DNA of 64,000 bases from Pictodentalium vernedei (GCA_031216915.1 CM062294.1:31635128-31699127), one strand, 5' to 3'. Shown: positions 12,687 through 23,610, numbered from the stretch's first letter. Made by a program: numbers and translations. The notes: a model not told the origin generated them from the letters alone.

Positions 12687-12870
12687 ATGCATCATTTTTG
12701 GTGGACGAGCTTCTTATTACTTTTGAAATTAAATAATTTTAACCTTTCAGGCACTCTCTCATGAACAGTAACAAAGCAAAGACACATGAGCAAATTTTGA
12801 TGACCAAAAATAATTCAGCACTCTATCAGTGTAATGAATTTGAGATGCTTTTTATCACATAAGGTGTAAT

Positions 12871-13158
12871 TTAACCTTTTACCTAAAGTAACGTAACGAC
12901 TAACCTTGCCAGCACCAATCACAAAAACTGCCAAACGAATTTTATTATTTATTCAACTTTGCCCTTGAAATATAGATTATGGCCCCTCATTGGAACAAGC
13001 CCGTCAAGCCCGTTCCACTGAGAGGTCAAAAGCTATGTTTCCGGGGCCAAAAAATGAAAATGTTTAGTCATTCTTGAAATTTGTTTTTTTTTTTAATTTT
13101 CATCTTCTATTTGTATTTGGTAAATACACAGAACGACTCACGCGTGTGAATGGGTTAA
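12871..13158 (+). mobile_element. TTAA MITE, family B copy, right end altered
   Basis: TTAACCTTTTACCTAAAGTAACG at the left and GGGTTAA at the right, with the central palindrome GGAACAAGCCCGTCAAGCCCGTTCC, which has lost the GAGCTC core. The right end overlaps the left arm of the fold-back at 13125. Confidence 0.6.
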
Positions 13159-13245
13159 TCGATATGGCACGAGTGTCGCGGGCCTCGAGTTTTAACCTTC
13201 CGCGATAAATGATTAACCCATTCACACGCGTGTGTCGCTCTGTGT
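13125..13245. repeat. Inverted repeat with ~48 bp loop
   Basis: The left arm ACTCACGCGTGTGAATGGGT and right arm ACCCATTCACACGCGTGTGT are about 35 bp each and nearly perfect. The left arm includes the end of the adjacent family B MITE, so this may be an inverted duplication of that end. Confidence 0.7.
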
Positions 13246-13633
13246 TTATTACACGCATTCACGTCTATGAAAGCAATAAAACACTCAGCAATTCATTTGA
13301 TAACTCGTGCCATGAGTTCCAATATAGGCACGTAGAACACATTGAAACCCGGGGGACTAACTATCAACAAAACGAACGCATTTTATCGCCAACCAATTTT
13401 GCGAGGGGAACTCTTGTTGCTATGTTTAGATATCGCTGGGGATTCAAATTGTATTTGCGGTGCACGATTTGTAGAAAATTCCAGTGAAATTTCGCTTCTA
13501 TTAAGAAATAGTCCGTCAAGGATTTCCGTAAGAAACATATGTGCGGAACGGATTTTCATTTTCCGCATGGTTTAGTGTTGCTATAGATTTCATAGAGCGG
13601 GCGTGCAATAAAATGTTAATGAAATATAAAAGA

Positions 13634-13884
13634 TTAAGCATTTACCCAACGCAGACGATATCAAAATTTATTATTTTAAAAATATTTGTTTTTAAATTTT
13701 TCAAAAGAATTTCAACAAAACCATATCATGTGACCCCTCGTTGGAACGAGCTCGACGAGCTCGTTCCAAAGAGGGGTCACATGATATGGTTTTGTTGAAA
13801 TATTTTGAAAATTTAAATTTTTTCAACTGCAGAATTTGCATATTACGTGGGCGGATGCGGGCGATTCATTAGGTAAAGGGTTAA
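13634..13884 (+). mobile_element. TTAA MITE, family A copy 3
   Basis: TTAA (13634 and 13881) flanks GCATTTACCCAACGCAGACG and GGGCGATTCATTAGGTAAAG. The fold-back is centred on GGAACGAGCTCGACGAGCTCG. Same orientation as copy 1. Confidence 0.85.
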
Positions 13885-13977
13885 TTCAATTATAATTCCG
13901 AAACGAACGTCGACGTTGGTTTCTGACTTCATTCGTGTTGCGAATGATATTTTCCGTAGTGGGATATTTGGGTGTGA

Positions 13978-14125
13978 TTATGTGATAAATAGAGGATCTC
14001 AAACGAGTGATGTTTGGATATAAGATTTTTTCAAACTCGTTTGATGAATGTGATTTACAACGAGCCTTTAGAAAAAAATCTTATATCCAAACATCACGAG
14101 TTAAAGATTCTGTATATAACATGAA
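13978..14125. mobile_element. Fold-back MITE, family G copy 2
   Basis: It begins GTGATAAATAGAGGATCTC. The arms GATGTTTGGATATAAGATTT and their complement flank a loop with AAACTCGTTTGATG and CGAGCC. The outer end matches the element at 7256, but the inner arms differ. Confidence 0.6.
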
Positions 14126-14453
14126 TTTTCGAATGTTTTTTACACTTTTTATTTAATTCATTGTCGCTAAATTCTCCCAAAACAACCGACATCCAGTTCG
14201 TTGGCCCAAATGCTTCACACCATGACGTCATTAATGCGCTTTACTTGCACTTGTTGGCGTAATTGACGTCATGTGAACTACGCACAAGAATACGATGTTG
14301 CTGCTATGGGACCACGCGCCGATTAGACACTAGTTGATAATCAGGAAATAAGACATAGGTTGTTACGTCGGAATTAACGACGTTTTATGTGATATAAAGA
14401 TTTCTTATTATATTATTTATTTATTTTATTATTTTGTAATATTTATCTTTCAG

Positions 14454-14593
14454 GTTGGATCAGAGATACCACTGGAAGTTATAACCTACTGTTTTACATG
14501 GGACTGCCTGTGTGTGGGCTTTCAGCGTTACTTTTGTCAGGACAACGAATGTTCCGCAATCGTTCGAACAATAATTCATTAATTCTGAATTGA
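14454..14593 (+). CDS. Monocarboxylate-transporter-like (SLC16/MFS) terminal exon
   Basis: Last coding exon of the same transporter. It is preceded by TTTATCTTTCAG (acceptor at 14452-14453), shares a split glycine codon with the 6142-6650 exon, and encodes WIRDTTGSYNLLFYMG, the family's conserved G-W-x-x-D-x-T-G-S-Y segment. One hydrophobic helix and a short polar tail follow, ending at TGA 14591-14593. Only 46 further residues are encoded, so the cytosolic C-terminal tail is short. The 7.8 kb intron before it contains at least eight MITE-like insertions yet the splice signals are intact. Confidence 0.88.
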
Positions 14594-14791
14594 ACGGAGG
14601 TTGCATTCAACACAACTCTTTTTCAACCTTACATCATAAAGCACTTTAGAACAGTTTGTTTATATTGCCCTGCTTCAATCGGCCACACAAGCTATAGCTA
14701 CGAAGTAAAGAATAACAGATAAATGGCATTCCCTCCTGATCGGTGTTTGCCGATTCAATAAGATAAGAAATAACTGGAATAACGTGTAATT

Positions 14792-14928
14792 TTAACCCTT
14801 TGAACCCCAGAGGGCGCTTTACCCGCCCAGGGACATGGTATGTCCTACTTTCATTAAGTAAGATGCCTGCTAAGTTAAGGGTGGGGTAGAGCAATCAATA
14901 TTTCCAACGAGCAGCCTTAAGAACGGGT
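14792..14928 (+). mobile_element. TTAA MITE, family C copy 2 (right half missing)
   Basis: The left half, TTAACCCTTTGAACCCCAGAGG to GGTGGGGTAGAGCAATCAAT, is present up to the central GCAGCC, after which the sequence becomes unrelated. Truncated at the palindrome centre. Confidence 0.7.
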
Positions 14929-15232
14929 CCATCATGATTATACTATTATTTTCATTAAAACCATTTCCCTATTTTATGAAACTGAATGCATGGCCAATGA
15001 GAAGGAGGTGGTAAATCGGTTTGGAAGGCGGAACTCAATGTTGGGCAGGACTAGCAGCATGAGTTGCCCATTTAATTCAAATAAAGGCCACCAGTAATTT
15101 ACAGACGACATTCAGGTGTAGCACCCAAGCTCTCAAGCCACCAGTCCCATTCGTGAAGAAAGTTGACGCTGTTATGGCCTGGATACAGTCTAACCCATGT
15201 CTAGTACATCACATATATTTGGATTCAATTTT

Positions 15233-15395
15233 CTGAAATATTTCAGTTGAACCTATGGTTCAGGTGGAATATATAAGTTCTGATGGAATATTTCACTGAA
15301 CCTATGCTTCGGATGGAATATATAAGTTCAGATGGAATATTTCAGTTGAACCTATGGTTCGGATGGAATATATAAGTTCAGATGGAATATTTCAA
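15233..15395 (+). repeat. Three tandem ~52-55 bp units
   Basis: The unit contains GATGGAATATTTCAGTTGAA, CCTATGGTTCGGATGG and AATATATAAGTTCA, repeated three times with small differences. Noncoding minisatellite. Confidence 0.8.
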
Positions 15396-15475
15396 TTGGT
15401 CGGAAAAACTAACCGTTGAGGTACACTTTTGCGACCACCTGATTTATTCCATCCGACAAAATCCAAAAATAGGGG

Positions 15476-15893
15476 AATTGTATTTTCTGGAATTGTATTT
15501 TCTAGTTATAACTTTAAATGGGTTAGAATGAAGCGTTAGTATTTTCAAAGATCTGCTAATTTGCCAATTGGCAAATTGTCATATCTTTAAAATGCTAATA
15601 TTTCATTTTAGTTAGTCACATTAACCATTTACCCAACGTAACGGCCAAAACCGGCCAGCGCTATTCTCAAAAATCGCCAATTAATTTCCAAAATATTTTC
15701 ATTTTTTGTCTCAAAAACATAGGTTATGACCCTTCGTTGGAACGAGCTCGTCGAGCTCGTTCCAACGAGGGGTCATAACCTATGTTTTTGAGACAAAAAA
15801 TGAAAAAAATTAGTTATTCAATAATTTTTTTTGCAAGTGTCGTCTGCTTTTCATGTTAGGTAAAGGGTTAATAGAAATTCAATAGTATTGGCC
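15476..15893 (+). mobile_element. Fold-back MITE, family O copy 2, split by a family B MITE
   Basis: The left part, GAATTGTATTTTCTGG through the centre TTTGCCAATTGGCAAATTGT, is at 15476-15620. The right remnant, ATTCAATAGTATTGGCC, resumes at about 15876 after the family B element. This gives a clear nesting order of O first, then B. Confidence 0.65.
15621..15871 (+). mobile_element. TTAA MITE, family B (best copy)
   Basis: TTAA at both ends. The left terminus reads ACCCAACGTAACGGCC, the arms TTTTTTGTCTCAAAAACATAGG / complement, and the centre is a perfect palindrome, GGAACGAGCTCGTCGAGCTCG. The right terminus is GTTAGGTAAAGGGTTAA. It has no coding capacity. Confidence 0.88.
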
Positions 15894-17104
15894 TCTGATT
15901 GTCTCCTGAAGCACATGCGTTTATTATAACACAATTACCTCCTAATGCATATTATGAAAACAAATCCTCGGAATTAATATCCTATTGACAATGCTACCTA
16001 AACATGCCCCCCCCCCCCCCCCACCCCCCAATTGTTTATTTGGTAATATTCTGCAGAGGCCACGATTTTACAATCCTCTGTACAATCTCACGTGGCTGGG
16101 GGATTCAAGAGGAGGGGAGGGGGTGCGTGCGTGAGTGTGTGTGTTTATTTGGGTGTATGTGAGTGTGTTGTGATGGAAGTGGGATGTGGGCTTGGTGAGT
16201 TAGGATGAGACTGCTACTTTGAAAACGAAGATAGAGGGGGTGATTTGAAATGGGACAATTCGTTATTCTTGCTTAGTTGTTTATGCATGCATATATTTTC
16301 AATTAGCTCAGATCCCACTCACTTGAAGACAGGCATCCTTGAGACTGGATGCGGTGTTCCCAGAATCTTTGCGGAAGGAGAGGGGAAAAGGAGCGTAACT
16401 CTAAGCAGAGTGCAATTGCAATGATCTCAGACCTTTAGTCCTCCCTCACAAATTTTAGTGCCCCCAAAATTCCAGAAAAAGATGCCTTATATCACACTTA
16501 AACTAACTTACCACTTCTTACAGGCTACAAACAAATATATATGTTGGAGGAACTGGCTTTTGAGGTCGGAGGGATTTACATCAGCACACTGTGGGTCTGT
16601 ACAGATTGCAGGGAACTTCATGATACACAATACCCCGTCTGTTGGATTATTACAGAGGTGATGTTGGAATAGGTAATTATTCGCAAGTAATATTGTCGAG
16701 TTTGTTCCATTTTTTCAGCAAATTCGCTAGCTAGGTTATTTTATATATACGTGTTCCTCTATTTCGTTAAATCTTTATAAGCAGGTTGTTAAGTTGGCGA
16801 AGCTGGGAGACATTAGTTGAAATTTACAACAGTATAGTCGACCACCGGAATGTTATATTTTGACCAGACAGAAGATGCTTTTTGACCAAAAAAGTTACGT
16901 TTGACCAAATGTATTTCGTTTTGACCAAAATATATTACATTTTGACCAAAATAAAATTTTGCGTTTCGGCCTGGTTACGTTTTGACCAGACCCCGTAGAC
17001 ACGTGTCATCTGAGTACTGGCTAAGTTTAAATTCTTTCCCCGAGAGGCATATACGTGTAATAGACTCATGGTGTTTGATTAGCATTGTGAGGATTTCAGC
17101 ACGT
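15894..17104. other. Intergenic DNA with simple repeats
   Basis: Contains a run of 16 C (16007-16022), a GT-rich stretch (about 16120-16180), and five or six spaced copies of TTTTGACCAAA between about 16857 and 16998. No gene recognised. Confidence 0.6.
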
Positions 17105-18231
17105 AGATAATAAATAAATATAAGGACAATGGGTCACCCTGCTTACAGCTCCGCTGCAAGTGGACAGGCTCCGACATAAAACCAGACTGAAGCACAGTCC
17201 AGAATGTGTCGCTATAGGTACGTTTTACCCATTTTTTGAATGATTCACCGAAATTGAAAAACGTGAGTGTTTGTAGAATAAAATTCCATTCAATGGTATC
17301 AAACGCATTTTCAAAAAGGAAGATTTTCCGACTCTCTATAGTCTATAACATCTTTCACTATCCTAATGTTTTCGGCAATACATCTACCTTTAATAAAACC
17401 TGGTTGGTCATCACTAATTAGTTTGGGTAGGAGAGGTTTGATTCGGTTAGCCATTGCGGTTGTGGTAATTTTATATGGGATGGTGAGGAGGGTGACGGGT
17501 CGTTGGTTATTATGGCTTTGTCCTTTTTAGGGATGCATTTTAATATGCCATGGCGTTGTGTGACTGACAGTTTTTGTACATCATACGCGTAGTCTATTGA
17601 ATTTAAAACGTAATGTCCGATGTCCAGCCAAAAGAATTTAAAGAATTCAACAGTAAATCCATCGATCCTAGGATCTTTATCGCTTTTCATACCCTTTAAA
17701 CCATCAATTAATTCTGCTAAGCTCGGATAGCAATATGCGGTTAACGATTCAGTTTTGCTTAGAGTCGCCACCTTTGATTTGTCAATTTTCTGGTCCAGGA
17801 TACAATCTTCTAGATTTGATGTCATATAGAGATTTGGGTACAAGTTCTGCAATTCACTTACTATTTCCTGTTCCGTTAAAAATGACCTGTCTGATTGTTT
17901 AATCTTAAAGATTGTGTCATTTTGACGCTGCGTTTCTCAAGTCCACAGAAATATTTAGTTGGTTTGTCCCCATCTTTCACCCACCTAGCTTTTGATCTTA
18001 TTAATTTATCTAACAATTCTATAGATTTTGGCCTGAAAACCACGAGAAACGGTACGTATCACATAATGTGTTCCGATTCCGTATCACATAGACGACTCAT
18101 TCTGATTCCGTATCATAGGGACAACTCGTTTCCGGTAGCGCTACGGGCTATCATAACAGGCACATGGATACATTCTATGTGTGTTTCAGTGATCGACCGA
18201 ACATTATATCCCAAAAATGTTTAAAAATAAT

Positions 18232-18434
18232 TTAACCCTTTACCTAACATGAAAAGGAGACGATACTAGCAAAAAAAATTCTTGAATAACTAATTTTTTT
18301 CATTTTTTGTCTCAAAAACATAGGTTATGACCACTCGTTGGAACAGGCTCGTTCCAACGAGGGGTCATAACCTATGTTTTTGAGACAAAAAATGAAAAAA
18401 TAATGAAAATTAACTGGCGATTTTTTAGGGTTAA
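18232..18434 (+). mobile_element. TTAA MITE, family B copy (shortened) in LINE
   Basis: Begins TTAACCCTTTACCTAACATG and ends TTTAGGGTTAA. The arms AAAAACATAGGTTATGACC / complement are intact, but the central palindrome is shortened (GGAACAGGCTCGTTCC), with part of the inner arms lost. It lies inside the LINE remnant and is therefore younger than it. Confidence 0.75.
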
Positions 18435-18454
18435 GTTTTAACCTTTTTTGTGAC

Positions 18455-18645
18455 AGAATTGTAAGATAAATGAATTATCATGATAATGTGCATGTCCTGT
18501 GATTTGCATCAGATTCTCGGTGGTGTCCAAAAAATGGGATCACAACTCGCCGGCTTTCGGCTCGTTGAGATCCCATTCTGGACACCACCTCGAATCTGAT
18601 ACAAACCACAGGACATGCACATTATCATGATAATCTGTATGTACC
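18455..18645. mobile_element. Long palindromic MITE (arms about 75 bp)
   Basis: The left arm ATTATCATGATAATGTGCAT ... GGTGTCCA and right arm TGGACACC ... ATGCACATTATCATGATAAT are complementary over most of their length, around a short CGCCGGCTTTCGGC centre. Only one copy is seen in this window. Confidence 0.8.
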
Positions 18646-19299
18646 ATTCAACCTATTTTCTTTAAATTTTCTAAGTACTTTGTCCATTAATTTCCTCCAG
18701 TTTATTATTTACATTGTTATCATGAGATGGATCATCATGAGAAGACTAGTAAAACCACGTTTCTCTAAAAGTCGAACTTCTAAAAATAATTGGGGATTTA
18801 TATTGATTTCATCATTTCGGATTGAATTTTGTGTTTTTACTTCTTTATTTTTTCCTTAACTCCTTGAGCATATATTCGATCCTTAAGTAATTCCTTGTTG
18901 AATTCCCGGTACCCAAACCCCTTACGCAATTTGTAAATTTTATTTTAATATTGACTAAGCAGTGGTCGGATATTTCGGAGCATTTTGGATGTACCTGTAT
19001 TTCCTCAATGAATTGTATTAGATTATTTGAAATAATGAAAAATCTAGACGGGAATACCTTCGTCTATCACTTGGCCACCATGTAAAAGAAGTTTTTTTTT
19101 ATTTCCATACAGATAAGGTCAGTGGTAATACAGCTCTTGTTCGTTCATGTAATTGATTACAGATCGTTTTGAGTTAATGTTATATTCTCTCGAGTGATGT
19201 CTTGTGTCCAATTCATGATTAAGGATTAAGTTCCAGTCATCACAGAACACCAGCTGGTCGTTAACGCAGATGGATATTTTATCCCATACTTCTCTGGAA

Positions 19300-19385
19300 G
19301 GAGAAAGGTTAAAACTTATCGGTATCTACGACCTATTCAGGTCGTAGATACCGATAAGTTTTAACCTTTCTCCTTCCAGAAAAAT
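19300..19385. repeat. In situ inverted duplication inside LINE endonuclease
   Basis: The arms GGTTAAAACTTATCGGTATC / complement, about 38 bp each, meet at GACCTATTCAGGTC. The arm sequence is itself LINE coding sequence (minus strand, encoding RLKLIGIYDL). The palindrome was therefore made by copying host LINE sequence back on itself, not by inserting an unrelated element. Confidence 0.8.
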
Positions 19386-19567
19386 ATCCAGAATAATGCA
19401 TTGGCCATCACCAATATTGGCGAGCCTATGAACCTTATATTCACAATTGTTAGCAAATAAGAAACATATGCCTTTTTCAGTTGACGTATATGAACTGAAA
19501 CGACAGTGGACTTCCAACTCATTAGACTGTGTGGGACACGCAGACTATTGTTTTTGTACGGTTTCTT

Positions 19568-19609
19568 TCTTCTTCTTCTTCTTCTTCTTCTTCTTCTTCT
19601 TCTTCTTCT
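19568..19609 (+). repeat. (TTC)n microsatellite
   Basis: About 14 uninterrupted TTC triplets. Confidence 0.95.
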
Positions 19610-19714
19610 GATTTTTAAGAACTTTTTGTCCGCACAATAACTCGAAAACGGATTGTCCTATTTCATTGATGTTTGGCAACCTGACAGAGAGTCACAAGTT
19701 CTCGGCACATAATG

Positions 19715-20215
19715 TTTTTTTCAGATTTCTGGGAAATTAGGAGTGTCCGTGAGGTTGCTTTGAAAGTGGGTCACGCATATATCTCAGGCGTGGTACGATC
19801 TATGGACCTGGGAAACCAAATGAGTCGACACTCGATGGAGATTCACAATATGGGTCAAGGTCACTGAGGTCACCCAGGGGTCACCCATGAGTCACCCAGG
19901 GGTCACTGCGTGCATTTTTAGAATTGTTAGAAATCACATTTTTGAACCCCTAATGCATTTCCAAAGTCCATACATGAATTTTTACGTAAAAAAATGAGCG
20001 TGGACAAACATTTTGAAATTGGGTCACTCTCATATCTCAAGGATGGTATGATGAATGGACCTGGAACCAACAACAAATGAGTCGACACTAGATGGGGAGG
20101 GGGTCAAGTCCACAGAGGTTACCTACGGGTCATTGAGTGCATTTTTCAGAATTACTGGAAATCACATTTTTTTGACCTCCTAATGCATTCCCGAAGTTCA
20201 TACATGCTCATATCT
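19715..20215 (+). repeat. Two adjacent copies of dispersed repeat R
   Basis: Each copy carries GTATGGACCTGGAAACCAA-like text, AATGAGTCGACACT, a GGTCAC-rich segment, GTGCATTTTTCAGAATT, AATCACATTTTT and CTAATGCATT. Further copies lie at about 23310 and 25100. Noncoding, and its nature is unknown. Confidence 0.7.
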
Positions 20216-20494
20216 CGAGTATGGCATGACGTATAGTTATTTATTTATTTATTGGTGCTTAACGCCACATCAGCAGCTAGGGCTATATCGTGGCGAAAAA
20301 GTATGCATTTTATAAAAAAACATTATCCAGTATGAAATAATTAAAAATAAGTCATTGAAATATGAAATGTGAGGAATCAAACGAAGGACTGTTAACTGTA
20401 ATGAGGAAGTGAGACAAGTTGTTCAAAAAAGATATGTCAATCAACCTGTAAAATAGATTTGGCTAGGTGAGAATTATAAAAGAATAAAAACAAT

Positions 20495-20743
20495 TTAAAC
20501 TTTATTAAAAAGGTTGATTACTTTCAAAAATGATATGACTTCTTGCGGGCCTGTGAGATAAAATAAATCTCTCAAAGATCCAACTGTAAAATGCTGCCCT
20601 CTGACATGATTAAAATCAGTACAATGTAAAAGAATGTGCTCTACTGACAGCACCTGCTGGCAGGGAACATACTCTGGTCGCATATTGCCCTCTAACAAAA
20701 AGGAATGTGTAAATCGTGTATGACCAACATGACACCGCGTCAA
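20495..20743 (-). pseudogene. C-terminal Cys/His tail of the same LINE
   Basis: Encodes TRCHVGHTRFTHSFLL, CQQVLSVEHILLHC and LFYLTGPQEVISFLK, the zinc-finger-like end that follows RNase H in Jockey/I-type ORF2 proteins. It is in a different frame from the RNase H block because of a frameshift near 20868-20743. Part of the element spanning 20233-22510. Confidence 0.7.
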
Positions 20744-20867
20744 AACTGCAAGATCCTTTCTACGAAGGTTACTAGACGGGTAGTGATCACAAATATCTGG
20801 TCGGAATCAATGGAGCTTGTTATTTGTTGCTCCATCCCAATCCGCCTGCCACACAGATTTGGTGTAT

Positions 20868-21494
20868 TTATTGATATGTGGTTTCACTGAAAGGGATGTT
20901 AAAATCAGTGAGAGGCTTGGATAAAGCCCGTTTTGCTGTACTGTCTGCTCTGGTGTTACCAGCGATACCTACATGCCCGGGTAACCAGCAAAACACGATA
21001 TCATATCGATCAGACATGAGAGTTGTTAACTTCTCACGAAGTTCCAAAATGAGAGGGTTCTTCAACTTGGGGTTGAGTAAAGCATGTAAAGAGGACAAAG
21101 AGTCGGAAAAAATAATCGACTTCTTTTCCTGCACATACGCAATGTGTTCAAGCGCGAGTTGTATAGCCTTAACTTTAGCTGTGAAAATAGAACTGTGATT
21201 CGGTATTCTGATTGGGGTGATATGATCACCAGTAACAGCAGCCGGTGCTACTTTGTCACCATCTTTAGATCCATCTGTATAGATCCCTGTATATGTACTA
21301 TAATTGGACTTTATTTCGGCATACTTTTGTTTGAACTGCAAGGAATTGGTATCAGATTTTTTGGTAGAAGCAAGGTCCAAAATAACTGTAGGTTTTATAA
21401 GATGCCAAGGAGGAATATGTGTTTTACGACTTTCTTTTATTGTATGTGGTTCAATTTTGGTATACTCCATGTGGGGTTTAATTCTAATTTCCAA
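20868..21494 (-). pseudogene. RNase H domain of the I/Jockey-like element
   Basis: A 208-residue open frame with the RNase H signature: TDGSK (Asp74), SDSLSSL (Asp131), WLPGHVGIAGN (His174) and ADSTAK (Asp184). The second catalytic carboxylate, expected in the FTAE motif, is Lys107 (FTAKVKA), so the enzyme would be inactive. RNase H removes the RNA strand during retrotransposition. Upstream, in a shifted frame, the RT thumb reads VDYGSIVYCSARKSYLKPLD and FRTSPIDSMLVEAVEPSLEK. Downstream, 20495-20743 keeps the CQQVLSVEHILLHC cysteine/histidine tail. Confidence 0.85.
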
Positions 21495-21778
21495 TGGAGG
21501 AATATGTTTCTGGTGGAGGTTAAAGAAATCAACATTTTAAGGGTCTGAAACATAATTATAAGCAGGATTTGACGGATTGGCCAAAAGTTTACATACATAC
21601 TGGAGAGACAATTTAATTCTGCGCTTCTCAAGAGAAGGCTCCACTGCTTCAACAAGCATCGAATCTATTGGGGAAGTTCGAAAAGCCCCTAGACTAATTC
21701 TAATACCACTATTGTGAATAGCATCAAGTGGTTTTAGGTATGACTTCCTTGCAGAACAGTAAACTATAGAACCGTAAT

Positions 21779-22370
21779 CTACTCCTTTGATGCAGTCACA
21801 TGATTGCCCTGGCAGTTACAACACTTGATGGGATTTGTGCAAGGGTCTGGATGTTCTTCGCCACATTTAAAACAGATATTTCTCCCTCTACAATTATTTT
21901 GTCCGTAGCCATATTTCTGACATTTGAAACATCGAAGTGGATTTGGAATGAAGAAATCCACTCCAATGTTCATGTATCCTACTGTTAATGCTTCTGGTGG
22001 CTGAGAGGAGTTAAATGTCAATATGTAAGTATTGGTTTATATAGACTTTCCTTCTTTTTTAATCTCAATCCTTTTAACATAAGTAACCTCCTGTGATTCT
22101 AGTTTTTTCTGAATTTCCAATACATCAATGCCCGCCAGTTCCTTTTGTACGTACAACACCTTTGCAGCTGTTTAATGTTTTATCGACGAGTTTATCTATC
22201 TTAAGTAAATTCAAAGCCTGCATTTCTCGTGTACATTCAATTAGAATTGCCCCTGATCATAACTTTTTTACATTTTTAACGTCACCAGCTATTCCTTTTA
22301 TGGCTTTTTCTAAAGCAAATGGATTGAGATCAGATGCTTTTTTATTCTGAGCGTTAGCATAGATGATGAT
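21779..22370 (-). pseudogene. LINE ORF1 (gag-like) with CCHC knuckles
   Basis: The 3' part (21779-22021) encodes cysteine knuckles: CFKCQKYGYGQNNC, where the His is replaced by Tyr, CFKCGEEHPDPC, and a third, CCNCQGNH, cut by the deletion junction. Upstream, in shifted frames, an RRM-like segment can be read (NPFALEKAIKGIAGDVKNVK, SGAILIECTREMQALNLL). ORF1 proteins of this type bind the element's RNA and act as its chaperone. Frameshifts show it is dead. Confidence 0.75.
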
Positions 22371-22699
22371 AAATAAATTTCGGCCAGCTTTTTAAAACGG
22401 TTTATCCTTTGTCTTGATCTGAGTCGGTGTCTGAAATTTGAAATTCATACCCTCGTTTTTGTTTGTTTTGTGGTATTTTAGCCGTGTTTTCATTTTGATA
22501 GTTCATTGCCACGGCTCACACAAAAACGGAGTCCAACAAGGGGTAGGGGTACTGCTACGCAGTTAACCCACCGGGTTGGCGGTATTCCCACATACCTGGT
22601 ATGGAGCAATATACTCAGCCAGTGTTGATACCGAAGTATGCCACTGGCTGATTGGCCCTTGTGTGGAAATGCCATGTCTTCAGATGGCGATCATCCAGC

Positions 22700-23300
22700 C
22701 AATCACATTACAAAGCACTAAAATAATAGTTGCCACGTAGAACTGAAACAGGCAGTGCAGCAAAATTTAATATTTGTTAAAAATAGAACGTTTAAAAACA
22801 GTATACAATGGCAATTGTGGTATGTGATTAAAAGAAATTACTGATTGAATGACCACCAAATGCCCCTCGACGTGCCATCCAGGACTTTTTGGGGTGGGGG
22901 CTCCCGATTGGACAGAAAGGGCCATCCGACCATTCTTCTTCTCTACTCCCGAAATTGGGGCCAAAGCAGTGTGTTGGACATTATCTCCAAAATGGAGACC
23001 AGGGCCAAAGCAGTGTTTACGACCTGGTCTCCATCCCGGAGACTTCCCTAACTGGGGCCACTAGTCCTCAACTGCCAGGATTCCTTCTTCAGGGGCATTT
23101 GGAATGCACCTCACGGGAGAACAAGGTGCCTGCAAGATGGAATTAGCAGGATTGACCATTTTGATCCGGGCTGCGTATTTTTATATTTTGCAGCAAACCA
23201 GCTCAGTTCAGCAAACCTGCTAATTAACAACCAGCAAACCTGCCCAATTGAGTAGGCCGTCCTCTATCCGCCACCTGATGACCCGCCTAGTAGGGGATGG
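22700..23300. other. Intergenic DNA with short direct repeats
   Basis: GGGCCAAAGCAGTGT occurs twice (about 22961 and 23003) and CAGCAAACC(A/T)GC several times (23190-23260). Overlapping open frames in this stretch show no family resemblance. Confidence 0.45.
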
Positions 23301-23309
23301 TCAAACCCC

Positions 23310-23597
23310 CAAGGGGTATAGACCTGGGACCAACACAAAAAGAGTCGACACTCTGAGGTGACCCAGGGATCATTGAGTGCATTTTTCAGAATTGATGGAA
23401 ATCATATTGGTGAACCCTAATGCATTCCGCTGATCAAACCCTTTGAATGCTGTGCACATATATGCCTTTTCTGGTTTCTTGGAAAAAATGATCCGATTCC
23501 TGAATAAATACCTTTAAATACTGTTAACGAAAGCCTATTTCTGATTTCTTTAAAACTATTTTATTACCGAAAATAAGCCACCAAAGTATTCCATTTA
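23310..23597 (+). repeat. Dispersed repeat R, copy 3
   Basis: Shares AGAGTCGACACT, GTGCATTTTTCAGAATT, CTAATGCATTCC and, downstream, AACGAAAGCCTATTTCTGAT with the copy at 25100-25520. The 3' part is cut by the SINE inserted at 23611. Confidence 0.65.
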
Positions 23598-23610
23598 CAT
23601 TCATAGAAGG

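Larger units (their letters stand above)
6651..14453 (+). other. Intron of the transporter gene
   Basis: Bounded by GTAAGT and TTTCAG with matching phase. It contains fold-back MITEs of families B, C, D and A, an O-family MITE, a plus-strand LINE tail, one copy of the 935 bp repeat and several palindromes, all described separately. Confidence 0.8.
17105..19545 (-). pseudogene. L1-like LINE: endonuclease and reverse transcriptase remnants
   Basis: Reading the minus strand from 19545 to 17105 gives the parts of a non-LTR retrotransposon ORF2 in order. First comes an apurinic-type endonuclease piece (ANIGDGQCIILDIFLEGERL, then LDFFIISNNLIQFIEE and EISDHCLVNIKIKF at about 19060-18940). A linker follows (RWVKDGDKPTKYFCGLEKR at about 17990-17940), then the RT domain with SDKDPRIDGFTVEFFKFFW, ITTTAMANRIK, DDQPGFIKGRCIAENIR and GDPLS. 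Frameshifts and stops occur throughout. It is interrupted by a family B MITE (18232-18434), a palindrome (18455-18645) and a local inverted duplication (19300-19385). The YADD region and 3' end are missing at the 17105 side. L1-like clade is the best guess. Confidence 0.75.
20233..22510 (-). mobile_element. Non-LTR retrotransposon with internal deletion (ORF1 joined to ORF2 C-terminus)
   Basis: A minus-strand element whose 3' end is marked by an (AATA)n-like tail at 20237-20255. Order from 5' to 3': decayed gag-like ORF1 (about 22500-21785), a junction near 21783, the RT thumb (21780-21500), RNase H (21494-20868) and a C-terminal cysteine/histidine region. The endonuclease and most of the RT are absent. 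The ORF order and RNase H suggest a Jockey/I-group element. The region 22510-22700 is probably its 5' leader. Confidence 0.75.
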
